A stretch of 64,000 bases of DNA from Candidatus Heimdallarchaeota archaeon (GTDB lineage: Archaea > Asgardarchaeota > Heimdallarchaeia > JABLTI01), in contig JAHLVW010000101.1 in NCBI GenBank assembly GCA_019058275.1, positions 1-64,000 on the forward strand, given 5' to 3'. Positions 8,695 through 17,362 of this stretch are shown piece by piece; position 1 is the first letter of the stretch, and each line of letters opens with the position of its first letter. Under the pieces are notes generated by a model that saw nothing but the letters and a program-made list of their open reading frames with translations, was not told the DNA's origin and did not search any database. The translations under genes and the position numbers were made by a program.

Positions 8695-9732
8695 TTAGTA
8701 TCTTATTCTCGGATCGACTAGAGCATAGCTCAAATCTACCAACAATCGAAAGACTAAGAATAATCCTCCAAATATGAAGTTCGTAGCCATCATCATAGGC
8801 TGGTCTCTTTGAAGAGCACTTGTTAAAAACACTGAACCAAGTCCTGGCCAGCCAAAAACTCCTTCTGTCATAACAGCTCCACCTATCAATCCTGGTAGAG
8901 CTAGTCCCACAACGGTCACAATTGGTAATAAGGCATTTCTAAAAGCATGTTTGTAAATTACTTTCCTTTCAGAAAGACCTTTTGCTCTTGCAGTAGTAAT
9001 ATAATCTTGTCTTAATATATCTAATAATTGGGACCTCGTTAACCTTGCCAAAAACACTAATCCTGTCATAACTAATGTTATTGTTGGGAGTATTAAGAAA
9101 ACATAAAATGTACCATTAAGTATAAACGGTTCCCGGAATGCCTCGCCTTGCGTTGCTCCTGTAAAGTTGAACATATAAAATGACGCCAACATTACCAGCT
9201 TAGCCAGCCAAAACGTCGGCATTGAATACCCTATTAATGAAGCAATAGTTACTCCTTTATCCCAAATTGAGTATTGTCTTGTCGCTTGAATAACTCCAAT
9301 TACTGTTGCTAGTATTGTACTAATAATAAATGCTGGTGTTGTTAAAAAGAGTGTATACCATAATCTCGAAGTAATAATGTCAGAAATGGGTTTCCCAATA
9401 TTTCCACTTTGAGTCCAATACCACGATCTTCCTAAGTCACCTTGGATAATCCCGTTACGTTCACCATGGTTATTTTTCATAAAACCTAACCATCGAAGAT
9501 AGCGAACAAATACATTGATTTGATTTCCTTCTTCATCAAGTAAACCGATATCATAACCAATTTCATTATACAATGCTTCGTAATCAGCTATATCTCCTAC
9601 CCAAAAACCCAATCTGATTTGTATTGGATCACCAGGAGAAGCTGCTATCATTGCAAAACTAATAATCGATATTCCAATTAACGTTGGAAAGATGTACAGA
9701 AAACGCTTCATCGCGTAATTCCTTATGGACAT
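8695..9732 (-). CDS. ABC transporter permease, DppB/OppB type
   Basis: Partner of the downstream C-type permease. It begins with the family-typical helix (KRFLYIFPTLIGISIISFAMIAASPGDP), has about six membrane spans, and an EAA loop ARAKGLSERKVIYKHAFRNA. The open frame extends to 9762, but ATG at 9730-9732 is preceded by GGTGATAAAA and begins where family members do, so I use it (345 residues). It includes an unusually long extracytoplasmic loop after the first helix, with a YLRWLGF segment as in other archaeal DppB proteins. No binding protein or ATPase gene is adjacent. Confidence 0.9.
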   Translation of the reverse strand: MSIRNYAMKRFLYIFPTLIGISIISFAMIAASPGDPIQIRLGFWVGDIADYEALYNEIGYDIGLLDEEGNQINVFVRYLRWLGFMKNNHGERNGIIQGDLGRSWYWTQSGNIGKPISDIITSRLWYTLFLTTPAFIISTILATVIGVIQATRQYSIWDKGVTIASLIGYSMPTFWLAKLVMLASFYMFNFTGATQGEAFREPFILNGTFYVFLILPTITLVMTGLVFLARLTRSQLLDILRQDYITTARAKGLSERKVIYKHAFRNALLPIVTVVGLALPGLIGGAVMTEGVFGWPGLGSVFLTSALQRDQPMMMATNFIFGGLFLVFRLLVDLSYALVDPRIRY

Positions 9733-9980
9733 TTTTATCACCTTACCGATTTTCTGCTTCATGAGAAGCTCTTTTTTTATTAATCATATCAAACAATATA
9801 TCGTATTTATTTTATATTGTCTTAACTATATATTGCTTTGGCGATATATAATATTTTGGAAAGATACAAAAATAGAAGAAATAGAAGGTGAATGTAACAA
9901 AAATTGGCTTCATACTAAGATAATATATTCGGATTATGTAGATACTACGTGTTTTAATATCGTACTTCTTCTAAAGTAAA

Positions 9981-10001
9981 TCACTAATTGAAAGTTAGTG
10001 A
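9981..10001. promoter_or_regulatory. 7-bp inverted repeat upstream of the longin/wHTH gene
   Basis: TCACTAA / TTAGTGA, perfect, 7-nt spacer, ending 18 bp before the GTG start and 7 bp before the GGTGA ribosome binding site. It could be an operator, or an RNA hairpin close to the ribosome binding site. Function is inferred from position only. Confidence 0.4.
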
Positions 10002-10019
10002 GGGCAAGGTGAAATACAA

Positions 10020-10673
10020 GTGAGTCTAAAACAAATATGGATTCTACAAGAATCAGGAACATGCGTTTTTCATAGAAAATACGATAAAAGCAGCAATGAT
10101 GAGAACTTAATTAGTGGATTCTTAAGTGCTGTAAACTCATTTGTTGGATCATTTGGAGCAGAAATTAAGTGGATAGAAACAAACAAGTACAGATTCGTTT
10201 TCAACATGAGTGATCAATTGATCTTCGTTGCATGCACAGGAATAAATGACCATGCTCCATTTACTTACAAACGACTTTGTCGAATTTCAGATCACTTCAA
10301 CATGATGTTTGGTAAGGATTTATTTGAATCTGGAGATCCAATACCAATTGACATTTTCAAAAAGATTGCTCCTACAGTTAATCGTATTTTTGGCATTGCT
10401 GATGATTACAATCAAGCAATTGTTACTAAACCAGCTCCATTAGCTAAAGAGGAACTGCGATTTGATACAAAGGAAGCCAGATTAATGTCTTTCATTCGGT
10501 ATAAGAGACGAGTTTCAATTAGTGATATTGTTCACTTTCTAAGAATTCCTGACGAAGAAGCAGAGAATGCTCTAAATAAATTAGAGAATAGACGATTTAT
10601 TCAGCGAACAGAACACCATGATGGTTCTGAAAAATTCGGAATACACCCTATTGTCAGAAGTATGTTTTCTTAA
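10020..10673 (+). CDS. Longin-like domain fused to winged helix-turn-helix
   Basis: 217 residues in two parts. Residues 1-120 have the alternating beta/long-helix pattern of small longin/roadblock-type domains: a first strand IWILQESGTCVFHRKY, then a helix LISGFLSAVNSFVGSFG, and paired strands (AEIKWIETNKYRFVF, LIFVACTG). Residues 145-217 look like a winged helix (ARLMSFIRYKRRVSISDIVHFLRI, then a recognition-type helix and a wing around HHDGSEKFG). Longin domains sit on trafficking GTPase regulators in eukaryotes and are common in Asgard archaea; joined to a DNA-binding-like domain the role is unclear. GTG start behind GGTGA. The fold assignment is from pattern alone. Confidence 0.55.
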   Translation: MSLKQIWILQESGTCVFHRKYDKSSNDENLISGFLSAVNSFVGSFGAEIKWIETNKYRFVFNMSDQLIFVACTGINDHAPFTYKRLCRISDHFNMMFGKDLFESGDPIPIDIFKKIAPTVNRIFGIADDYNQAIVTKPAPLAKEELRFDTKEARLMSFIRYKRRVSISDIVHFLRIPDEEAENALNKLENRRFIQRTEHHDGSEKFGIHPIVRSMFS

Positions 10674-10827
10674 AAAAATAGAAATGTTACATAGGAATTT
10701 TTTCGATTCCCATGACATTTAATATCACATATCAACGTCTAACTATCACTACATCTAAGTGTACAAATTATGTACCCATTTCATTGTTGACTCTACCATT
10801 TTGTAATCAAAGAGCTATTTAAAACGT

Positions 10828-11253
10828 TCAAATAAATAACCAGATAATTAAAATTAACAGACCTACAAGAGGAATGTATCCCAGAATCATTCCGATGATA
10901 GCCATAGGACCTTTCGAACGACTATATGCTATATGACCTGTGATGACTGCTACTATGCTAGGAATTACAGGTATACATACCCAACCAAGTATCCCCATAA
11001 TTAAGGAAAGAGTAGCAAGGGAATCATCTTTTCTAGGTGCTGGAACATAAACAGTTGCAGGTTGTTGATAAACATCTGTTCCATATTGATATTGACTTTG
11101 AGGTTGTGATGGGGCAGGTTGATAAGGTTGAGGAGCATGTGCAGGGGTAGTTTCTTCAGTGCCTGTAAGAGATGCACCACAGTTTTGACAGAAAACTGAT
11201 TCTTTCTCTACAGCTGAACCACAAAATGGACAATGTTTAATTTCATTACTCAA
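10828..11253 (-). CDS. Zinc-ribbon plus DUF4190-like membrane protein
   Basis: An N-terminal zinc ribbon (CPFCG at 8-12 and CQNCG at 23-27) is followed by a Pro/Gln/Tyr-rich linker (about 35-75) and two hydrophobic segments (about 82-105 and 117-140) with a DUF4190-like pattern (TLSLIMGILGW). The architecture puts a small cytosolic zinc knuckle on a flexible tether to the membrane. Start is TTG at 11251-11253. The frameshifted gene upstream (11425-11909) has the same architecture and is a paralogue. Confidence 0.7.
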   Translation of the reverse strand: MSNEIKHCPFCGSAVEKESVFCQNCGASLTGTEETTPAHAPQPYQPAPSQPQSQYQYGTDVYQQPATVYVPAPRKDDSLATLSLIMGILGWVCIPVIPSIVAVITGHIAYSRSKGPMAIIGMILGYIPLVGLLILIIWLFI

Positions 11254-11377
11254 TACTTACTCCACCAAATTATTTTGCATTCTAATATGCATTTAATTAT
11301 AGTATAAGTTAGATATTAAGATTCTTAGTTTATTACTGTTAAATGTAGCAATAACTTATGGAAAAAGAAAAAAGATA

Positions 11378-11407
11378 ATTAGCAAAGCTTGAAACTTGTT
11401 TGCTAAT
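11378..11407 (-). terminator. Hairpin terminator
   Basis: Perfect 9-bp inverted repeat ATTAGCAAA / TTTGCTAAT with a 12-nt loop, 18 bp after the stop of the frameshifted zinc-ribbon gene. On the minus strand it runs into ATCTTTTTTCTTTTT. Confidence 0.65.
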
Positions 11408-11424
11408 TCGTATGGATACAAGTA

Positions 11425-11909
11425 CTATATGTACCCAGAACCTATTATAAGAAACCATATTAGATAACCTAAACCAAATAAGAGACCAACAATTTGTATT
11501 CCCAGTTGTATCCAATTAAGTATTTTAGCGATTGTAATAAGCTGTTGATCTTCATTGTTCTCCTCTGCCTTCCTAACAAAAGTTAACCCAACTATTGGAA
11601 GCAGAAAGCAGCTAAATACAAAGCCTATAGCTCCCAAGATTATTGCTATTGTTGCATTATCTTTTGGAGTTTCAACAGTAGTACCAACATAGCTTTGACT
11701 TGGAGCAGACCCATATGCATAATCTTGTTGTGCAACAGGACTTTGAGAGGTTGCTTCAGGTAAAGGCGTTTCTCTAATGATTTTTACACCAGTGTCTTCT
11801 GATGATTTTGAGGTATCCAATGAGGCTCTCCACATGAAGAACAGAATTTTTGTCCTTTTTCTTGTGGTGAACCACAATAAGGGCAGAAGACTGAATTATT
11901 GCTACTCAA
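11425..11909 (-). pseudogene. Zinc-ribbon membrane protein with 2-bp frameshift
   Basis: From TTG 11907-11909, one frame encodes a zinc ribbon (FCPYCG, then FCSSCG) that parallels the downstream paralogue. After Cys-Gly the frame runs to an early stop, while the neighbouring frame continues through a Ser/Pro/Gln/Tyr-rich linker and two membrane segments to 11425. At 11825-11831 the minus strand reads GTGGAGAGCC; removing one AG would give an uninterrupted CGASLD, exactly matching the CGASL of the paralogue. A 2-bp AG duplication has therefore split the gene, either truly or as a read error. The downstream frame alone (11425-11877) gives 150 residues with a nonsensical N-terminus. Confidence 0.7.
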
Positions 11910-12020
11910 CTTTCTTATCTCACCTTAATTTCTGAATTTATTTTATTCAATCAACTATAAAAACAGTAAGGAATTAATTGGCAACAAGTAGAAGAAGAAT
12001 TCTGACATTGAAAATAGCAA

Positions 12021-12950
12021 TTATGTCAATAAAATGATGTTTAATTCGGTATATATTTCTCCAAGTTGGAATAAAGCATCAAATTCATGTTTAGTAATTA
12101 ATCTATAAGCATTTGATAGGATTCGTTCAAGTTCATCTTCATCAAAACTCATATTGGATCTAATGAACGGTATCCAGATTGAGTTTAGTTTATCGTTGAC
12201 AATTGTTTTATAATTCGGTCTCTTACCACTGAAGCTGCTTATTAACTTCAATGTTTGTAATTCAGTAAATAACTCATAAGCAACTGCTCGAACTCCTCTT
12301 TTATCTTGCCTTACCCATGACCCAATTGGTTTTGAATAATTCAACAATTTAACAACTTCATGTAAAAATAAAGAGTCATCTTCCAATGTCAATTTCGATG
12401 ATTCAATATATGCAATATCAGAGAATTTCAGTTTATGTGACAAACGACCATCTAATGGATATACCAAACAAATTATTGGTTCTTTCCTTTTCCAAGAGAT
12501 GCCTGGCAATTTCTCAGATTCTTCTTTCAGTTTATCCCACATTTTGGAATATTTCTTCTTGATATCATTCCTAGTATTCTCAAGGTCTTTTCTTCTCTCT
12601 TTTGTTAAAACATTATTTTTGTAATAATTATAAATCTCTTGAACTATATCTTCTAATTTTACTAACTCCTCAAGCCATTTTTCTGCAAATTTACCTTTCG
12701 AAGGATTTCTTTTAATAAACAAAGCTAATTTCTTTGGTGATTCAATTTCATATTTTACTGCAAAATTCCTTGCCCAGGGTAAAAATTGCTTGAATCGTGA
12801 GAATTTAATTTCACGAATTAATTTGTATAATCTTCTAGCATCCTTATCTTGTTCAACCCATCCGATTTTTTTTCTTAGTGGTCCATGAAATTCAAAATAA
12901 TATAATGCATCTACTAAGTCAGAATGGTAAAATTTTATCAGATTATTCAA
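12021..12950 (-). CDS. Hypothetical protein, possible degenerate metallopeptidase
   Basis: 309 residues, Lys-rich, soluble-looking, with a charged helical middle (about 95-150). The stretch FLHEVVKLLNYSKPIG, followed about 30 residues later by RAVAYELFTELQTLKLI, resembles a zinc-peptidase active-site helix and its downstream Glu helix, but the second His of HExxH is Lys (HEVVK), so catalysis would be lost. This is a weak resemblance. Start TTG at 12948-12950 is well supported by GGTGATATGA directly upstream. I do not recognise the family. Confidence 0.55.
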   Translation of the reverse strand: MNNLIKFYHSDLVDALYYFEFHGPLRKKIGWVEQDKDARRLYKLIREIKFSRFKQFLPWARNFAVKYEIESPKKLALFIKRNPSKGKFAEKWLEELVKLEDIVQEIYNYYKNNVLTKERRKDLENTRNDIKKKYSKMWDKLKEESEKLPGISWKRKEPIICLVYPLDGRLSHKLKFSDIAYIESSKLTLEDDSLFLHEVVKLLNYSKPIGSWVRQDKRGVRAVAYELFTELQTLKLISSFSGKRPNYKTIVNDKLNSIWIPFIRSNMSFDEDELERILSNAYRLITKHEFDALFQLGEIYTELNIILLT

Positions 12951-13015
12951 TCATATCACCAACAAATCATTCTGATATTCTCAATGCTATTTTTACCTTT
13001 TGTTCATTAATTGAT

Positions 13016-13594
13016 ATGATTACGATTATTTGTTGCCAAAATGGACAAAGATATCGGAAGAAAATTAAAGATAATAAAATTTACTGGATGATGATTACCA
13101 TGGGTGTGTTAAAAAGAACAAATGCTTTCTTGATACAAGTTGACAGTACAAGAAAGAACTATGTTGCAAGAAATTTCATTAACATCCCAGGCAATCCCAT
13201 CTTTGCAGAAGATGTTTTACTCCACAATCGATTTAATTTGGATGATGAATCGATAAAACATAACCCTGATTTTAAGCTTATCAAAAACAAAGATTACATT
13301 ATCGTTTATTGTAATTCTTTAGTTCCTCATTCTCCAAATCAAATCAAATTTATTTTTGAAGTTTTAAGCAAATTGGGTAATCAAATAGTCCTTAAACTTT
13401 TTACAAAATTAAATCGTGGTTATCCACTAGATCATATAAGATCATTAGTGGAAGAAGGAAAGCTTTCTAGTAAAATGATGAAATGTGGTACCAAAGGATT
13501 CAAAACTGGAAAAATCGATTTTTCTGATCTTGAACTATTGATTAATTTTGACCCAATTGTAAGAACATATCATTCCACAAGTTGGAAAACATAA
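13016..13594 (+). CDS. Hypothetical protein
   Basis: The open frame runs from 12878, but its first 73 bp overlap the start and ribosome binding site of the divergent gene at 12950, so the true start is probably internal; ATG 13016 or ATG around 13091 are candidates and neither has a strong ribosome binding site. The product has about 190 residues or fewer, with a mixed alpha/beta central part (FLIQVDSTRKNYVARNFINI, DYIIVYCNSL) and no membrane segment. No family recognised. It ends one base before the convergent gene begins at 13595. Confidence 0.45.
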   Translation: MITIICCQNGQRYRKKIKDNKIYWMMITMGVLKRTNAFLIQVDSTRKNYVARNFINIPGNPIFAEDVLLHNRFNLDDESIKHNPDFKLIKNKDYIIVYCNSLVPHSPNQIKFIFEVLSKLGNQIVLKLFTKLNRGYPLDHIRSLVEEGKLSSKMMKCGTKGFKTGKIDFSDLELLINFDPIVRTYHSTSWKT

Positions 13595-14725
13595 TTAAAC
13601 TACACCAAAGAATTCTTCAGCACTAATACCTAAAAAGATTATTTTAATTTCACTATCTGATTTATCTTTATGCTCTTTTCTATATGCAATTATTTTATGT
13701 AAACACTCTGGACATAGCTCTCTATCTTGCATGATTTTCATAGCACGAGCTAATTCCATTTCTTCTCGAGAGACTTCTTCTTCAAGTACTTTTATTGGTT
13801 TGTGAGTTGTTAAACAGCAGATACAATCATTATCATCTGAAAAAACAGTATTTGCACAATTTTCTGATCCTGTTTTCAATATTTCAGTATCAATTTGTAT
13901 TCTTTCAATAATATCACCCAAATCAAGAACTTTTACTGGTATAGGTTCTCCTTCATCGGTATTTAAGCAAAAGGTTTCTCCACTACTTTCTATTAGTAAC
14001 TTTGGGCAACCATGCCACAATTTTGTTTTCCCTCGACTTAGAGTGGTGGAAAATACCCAGGTAAAGCTAATTGCAAAGATTATCACAAACAATGCTGATG
14101 GTTGTATAGTATCTTTAAATATAAACTGAAAAAGGAAAATTGAAACAAATGCCCCACCAAAACCTACTCCAAAACCGATGGCAAAAATATTCATTCTTTT
14201 TCGCAAATCCGGAAATGAGTGAGTTCTTCTTGCTATTATACTTAGCTCAACTGTTAATAGGGCTATTATAAGGAACATAATCAAAGAGCTATAAACTGTG
14301 AAAGGTTTTCTTAAGAAATTATTAGTCCCATAAGGAGTTTCAACTAATGTGATAATATTTTGATCTATAAATAACCAAAGGGTTAAACTCAATGCAGGTA
14401 AAAACACAAAGAAATGAAGGTATCTAGGAATTCCCTTGTATTTTGCCCTCCAAAAGAAAATCGAAAAGCTAAGGGCAGGAATCGTCATAAGAAATAACGA
14501 TAGATAAACAAATTTAGCTAATAAAATGGATGGTTTTAGATTATTTATATCATAAAAGTGTTCTTTAAGCATATCAAACATAACAGCTTGTACTCCGCTT
14601 AAAAAGGCAATAATTCCCATCAGAATATTGGCAATGTTGTGACGGTTCTTGGAAATAATCATAATGGTTGCGATAGAACCAAGAGGAATGGCTATAGCAT
14701 CAATTATAATCTTTACATTTACCAA
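13595..14725 (-). CDS. Seven-helix membrane protein with cytosolic Cys-containing domain
   Basis: 376 residues. Seven hydrophobic segments fill the first 235 residues (roughly 7-25, 32-50, 68-88, 100-120, 138-165, 180-205, 212-232), a layout like the 7TM sensor regions of archaeal membrane receptors. A cytosolic C-terminal part of about 140 residues follows. It carries a Cys cluster (CANTVF then CICC) and a zinc-knuckle-like CPECLHKI near residue 337, but no histidine kinase or other output domain. A sensor role is inference. Start TTG at 14723-14725. Confidence 0.55.
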   Translation of the reverse strand: MVNVKIIIDAIAIPLGSIATIMIISKNRHNIANILMGIIAFLSGVQAVMFDMLKEHFYDINNLKPSILLAKFVYLSLFLMTIPALSFSIFFWRAKYKGIPRYLHFFVFLPALSLTLWLFIDQNIITLVETPYGTNNFLRKPFTVYSSLIMFLIIALLTVELSIIARRTHSFPDLRKRMNIFAIGFGVGFGGAFVSIFLFQFIFKDTIQPSALFVIIFAISFTWVFSTTLSRGKTKLWHGCPKLLIESSGETFCLNTDEGEPIPVKVLDLGDIIERIQIDTEILKTGSENCANTVFSDDNDCICCLTTHKPIKVLEEEVSREEMELARAMKIMQDRELCPECLHKIIAYRKEHKDKSDSEIKIIFLGISAEEFFGVV

Positions 14726-14867
14726 GTTTTATCAGGTCCAAGTTTCGGTTTAATTGTTATGATAAATGGAAATAATGCAGTTCCTTAAAACGTACATACA
14801 TTTAGATAACACTTAAAAAATTATTGTATGATTAACCTACTCGAGTATTTACAAGGAATAATCTGTT

Positions 14868-15257
14868 TTAAAGCTCCTCTAAACCGATTATTCCTATCAA
14901 ATCATTTACACTTTTTGAGTAATTTCTAATCAATCTACCGGGACCAAATTTTATTCCTCCATAAAATCTTGTGACAATAACCAGTAAATTCGTAAGGTTT
15001 TGCTTGCGTAAAAGATCTATAATTGGTTTACCTGCACAACCTTTTACTTATCCATCATCCGAGCTTTCTTCCCACAGTATTGAGGTTCTAACTCTATAAG
15101 CATAAGCATTATGTGTAGCATTCCTAAATTCTGTTTTAACTTTAGCTAAAAACTGTACAGCTTCTTCTTTATTGCTGACCTTATAGATAGTACAAATGAA
15201 TATTGATTTCTTTACTATTAGCTTTTGACTGCGTCCTGATTCATTTACAGATTTCAT
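14868..15257 (-). pseudogene. YigZ/IMPACT family protein interrupted by one stop codon
   Basis: Reading from ATG 15257, the frame gives the YigZ/IMPACT (UPF0029) N-terminal domain: KKSIFICTIYKVSN, then ATHNAYAYRV and ESSDDG. It then meets TAA at 15048-15050, exactly where the family has Glu (SSDDGEPSGTAG). The same frame continues without further stops through AGKPIIDLL, LLVIVTRFYGGIKFG and GRLIRNYSK to a stop at 14868, so one GAA-to-TAA change accounts for the break. Total 129 codons plus stop, i.e. the short form without the C-terminal DUF1949 domain. Confidence 0.8.
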
Positions 15258-15373
15258 TTAATAAAACAACTCAAATACTGCAATACCTATACAAATTAAA
15301 TAAATATGAATTTGTAAATATTAAAACTAGATTATTAAACACAAGTTAAAAAATTTCTCGACGTGATGAGCAT

Positions 15374-16132
15374 TTGTTAAAATCTTGCTTTAATTGTGCA
15401 TCGGAAATTAGCAGCAAGGACCACATTTGTCCAAATTGCTATGCTGTTCAAAGAAAGATATTCACTCGAGATGATTTATTTGATATTCTAGAAAAGGAAT
15501 TTCCAACAAAACCAACAGACAAAGAACGATTTGTATCAACTAAAATACGTATAAAACCTAAAGGTTACAGAAGATGGCTTACTTTTGGGATTTTTACCCT
15601 TGGTATTGCATATTATTACTATTTGCTAATGGTTTTCAAAAATTTATCCGATCACTGGTATTATCCTCATGGCAAGTATGAGAATTCAACTAAAATCGAT
15701 ATGCTTGTTGTAACCTTGATCTTAGTTTTCACTAATTTCTTAGGAATACCATTTATTCAATATGTTAAATACGAAAAACTCAGAAGACATCTACAAAATG
15801 ACCCTCAAGCAAGTGAGTATAAGATACCTGTTGCTGGAAAAACTGTTTTTTGGATTTATTCACTCTTCAATGTTTTGTTTATGGGAACAGTCTCAATGCT
15901 ATTTTTTGGCATTAGCTCAATAGTCGCTGGAAAGTATTTTGAATTTGAAACAATAATGATTACTATTGTTTTCTTTGTAATAGCAGGAACAATATTTGCC
16001 TTAGCTATGTTTCTAGCTATTCAATTATCTCTCTTTGAGAGAAATTGGCAAAAACAATTCAATCAACACATAAATTGGCATTATAAGAGTATAAGAAGAA
16101 GCAAGAAACAGAGAAGCAGAAGAAAATCATGA
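15374..16132 (+). CDS. Zinc-ribbon membrane protein
   Basis: N-terminal treble-clef-like knuckle (CFNCAS at 5-10, CPNCYA at 19-24), a short linker, then a membrane region of about four helices (70-90, 110-130, 155-185, 192-215) and a strongly basic C-terminus rich in Lys/Arg. It recalls zinc-ribbon plus DUF4234-like proteins, and with the two linker-type zinc-ribbon genes at 10.8-11.9 kb it makes three zinc-ribbon membrane proteins in 5.5 kb. Start TTG at 15374. Function unknown. Confidence 0.6.
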   Translation: MLKSCFNCASEISSKDHICPNCYAVQRKIFTRDDLFDILEKEFPTKPTDKERFVSTKIRIKPKGYRRWLTFGIFTLGIAYYYYLLMVFKNLSDHWYYPHGKYENSTKIDMLVVTLILVFTNFLGIPFIQYVKYEKLRRHLQNDPQASEYKIPVAGKTVFWIYSLFNVLFMGTVSMLFFGISSIVAGKYFEFETIMITIVFFVIAGTIFALAMFLAIQLSLFERNWQKQFNQHINWHYKSIRRSKKQRSRRKS

Positions 16133-16210
16133 TTAATCTCATTTAAGAAAATTAATATGCTGAGTTTATGTCATAACAGCATTTTGTAGAAGACGTTAGT
16201 ATTGGAAGAT

Positions 16211-17212
16211 TTACTTTTTATGATTTTTCCAATAATATGATGAAACAAATTGAACTAAAAAGTTTGCAGCATTTATTGCAGTTGTATCCGCTGTATCATA
16301 AAGTGGATTCAATTCTACAATGTCCATACCAATGATTTTCGTTTGTTGTGTTATTTCATGAATTACTTTTAGTATTTGATATGGTGACAAACCATCAGGA
16401 GTAGGAGCACTTACACCAGGAGCATAAATTTGATCTAAGCTGTCCATATCAATGGAAATATACGTTAAATCAGTTCCTTTAGTGATTTTTTCAATTGTAT
16501 TTTTTATGACTTGATTTAAACCAATTTCACGGATATTATCTATTGTAAAAAATTCTCCACCTTCATCTTCGACATATTTTCGATAAATTTTAGCATTTGC
16601 GAAATTCCTTATACCAATCTCAACAAAATTTCGACCATCAACTAATCCATTTTCTAAAATTCTACGAAAAGGTGTACCACTAGTTATTCTCCCGTCAATA
16701 ACCTCGCTAACATCTAAATGAGCATCAATGTTAACTAATCCAATCTTCTTTGGATTATAGGCTTCTTTTAATCCTTTAACTATGGGATAGCCTATAGAGT
16801 GATCCCCACCTAAGGTTATTGTAGTAAAACCTCGAGAAGCGATTTTGTTAATAACTTCGCTTATGATCTCATGAGATTCAACTACTGAGTCAGCTTCCAA
16901 GATAATATCACCAAAATCATAGATTTTTCGATCTCCAAACCAAAAATCCTTGGACCAATCATAAGCTTTGAAGTATCTAACAGAATCCCTAATTTTCTTT
17001 GGACCACCTTTTGCTCCTTTTCTTCCTATAACAGCGGAATCAAAAGGTATACCCACCAATCCAACTGCGGGACCAGATTCACCAGTCCAACATTCAAGAA
17101 TATCTGACATTCTTGTTTCATTTGGATCATAGCCTTTTTTCTGATGAGGTTCCCAACTTCTTATACATTCTGAAATAGATACAAGTTTTTCTAACTGATT
17201 TCTTTCTGACAT
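16211..17212 (-). CDS. Agmatinase/arginase-family ureohydrolase
   Basis: Dimanganese ureohydrolase. The metal-binding motifs are intact: GGDHS at 135-139, DAHLD at 163-167 and SIDMDSLD at 253-260; the C-terminal MDIVELNP is also typical. 333 residues is slightly longer than most agmatinases because of an N-terminal extension. Agmatinase (agmatine to putrescine and urea) is the most likely activity; formiminoglutamase or guanidinobutyrase cannot be excluded from sequence. Monocistronic by spacing. Confidence 0.85.
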   Translation of the reverse strand: MSERNQLEKLVSISECIRSWEPHQKKGYDPNETRMSDILECWTGESGPAVGLVGIPFDSAVIGRKGAKGGPKKIRDSVRYFKAYDWSKDFWFGDRKIYDFGDIILEADSVVESHEIISEVINKIASRGFTTITLGGDHSIGYPIVKGLKEAYNPKKIGLVNIDAHLDVSEVIDGRITSGTPFRRILENGLVDGRNFVEIGIRNFANAKIYRKYVEDEGGEFFTIDNIREIGLNQVIKNTIEKITKGTDLTYISIDMDSLDQIYAPGVSAPTPDGLSPYQILKVIHEITQQTKIIGMDIVELNPLYDTADTTAINAANFLVQFVSSYYWKNHKK

Positions 17213-17321
17213 TGCATCATCCCTTAAGTTTACTATTTTGTGATTTGTATGTATTATTTACCGTTTAAAAACTATAGAACATAGCTATATTAGAATTAGA
17301 AAATACGAAAATAAAGGATAG

Positions 17322-17345
17322 TTTTCAGATCGAATGATCTGAAAA
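17322..17345 (-). terminator. Hairpin downstream of eS1
   Basis: Perfect 10-bp inverted repeat TTTTCAGATC / GATCTGAAAA with a GAAT tetraloop, 17 bp past the eS1 stop on the minus strand. Likely the 3' end of the uS15-RecJ-Pcc1-eS1 unit; the T-tract after it is weak. Confidence 0.55.
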
Positions 17346-17362
17346 AATCAAAATTACAATAA

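Noticed and set aside
9725..9979. Plus-strand frame of 84 codons upstream of the longin/wHTH gene
   Set aside because: It overlaps the start and ribosome binding site of the permease gene on the other strand and has an implausible composition; better explained as promoter DNA.
12878..13015. N-terminal extension of the plus-strand unknown gene
   Set aside because: It runs through the GGTGA-led start of the divergent gene and its sequence (CCQNGQRYRKK region included) does not look like a stable protein core.
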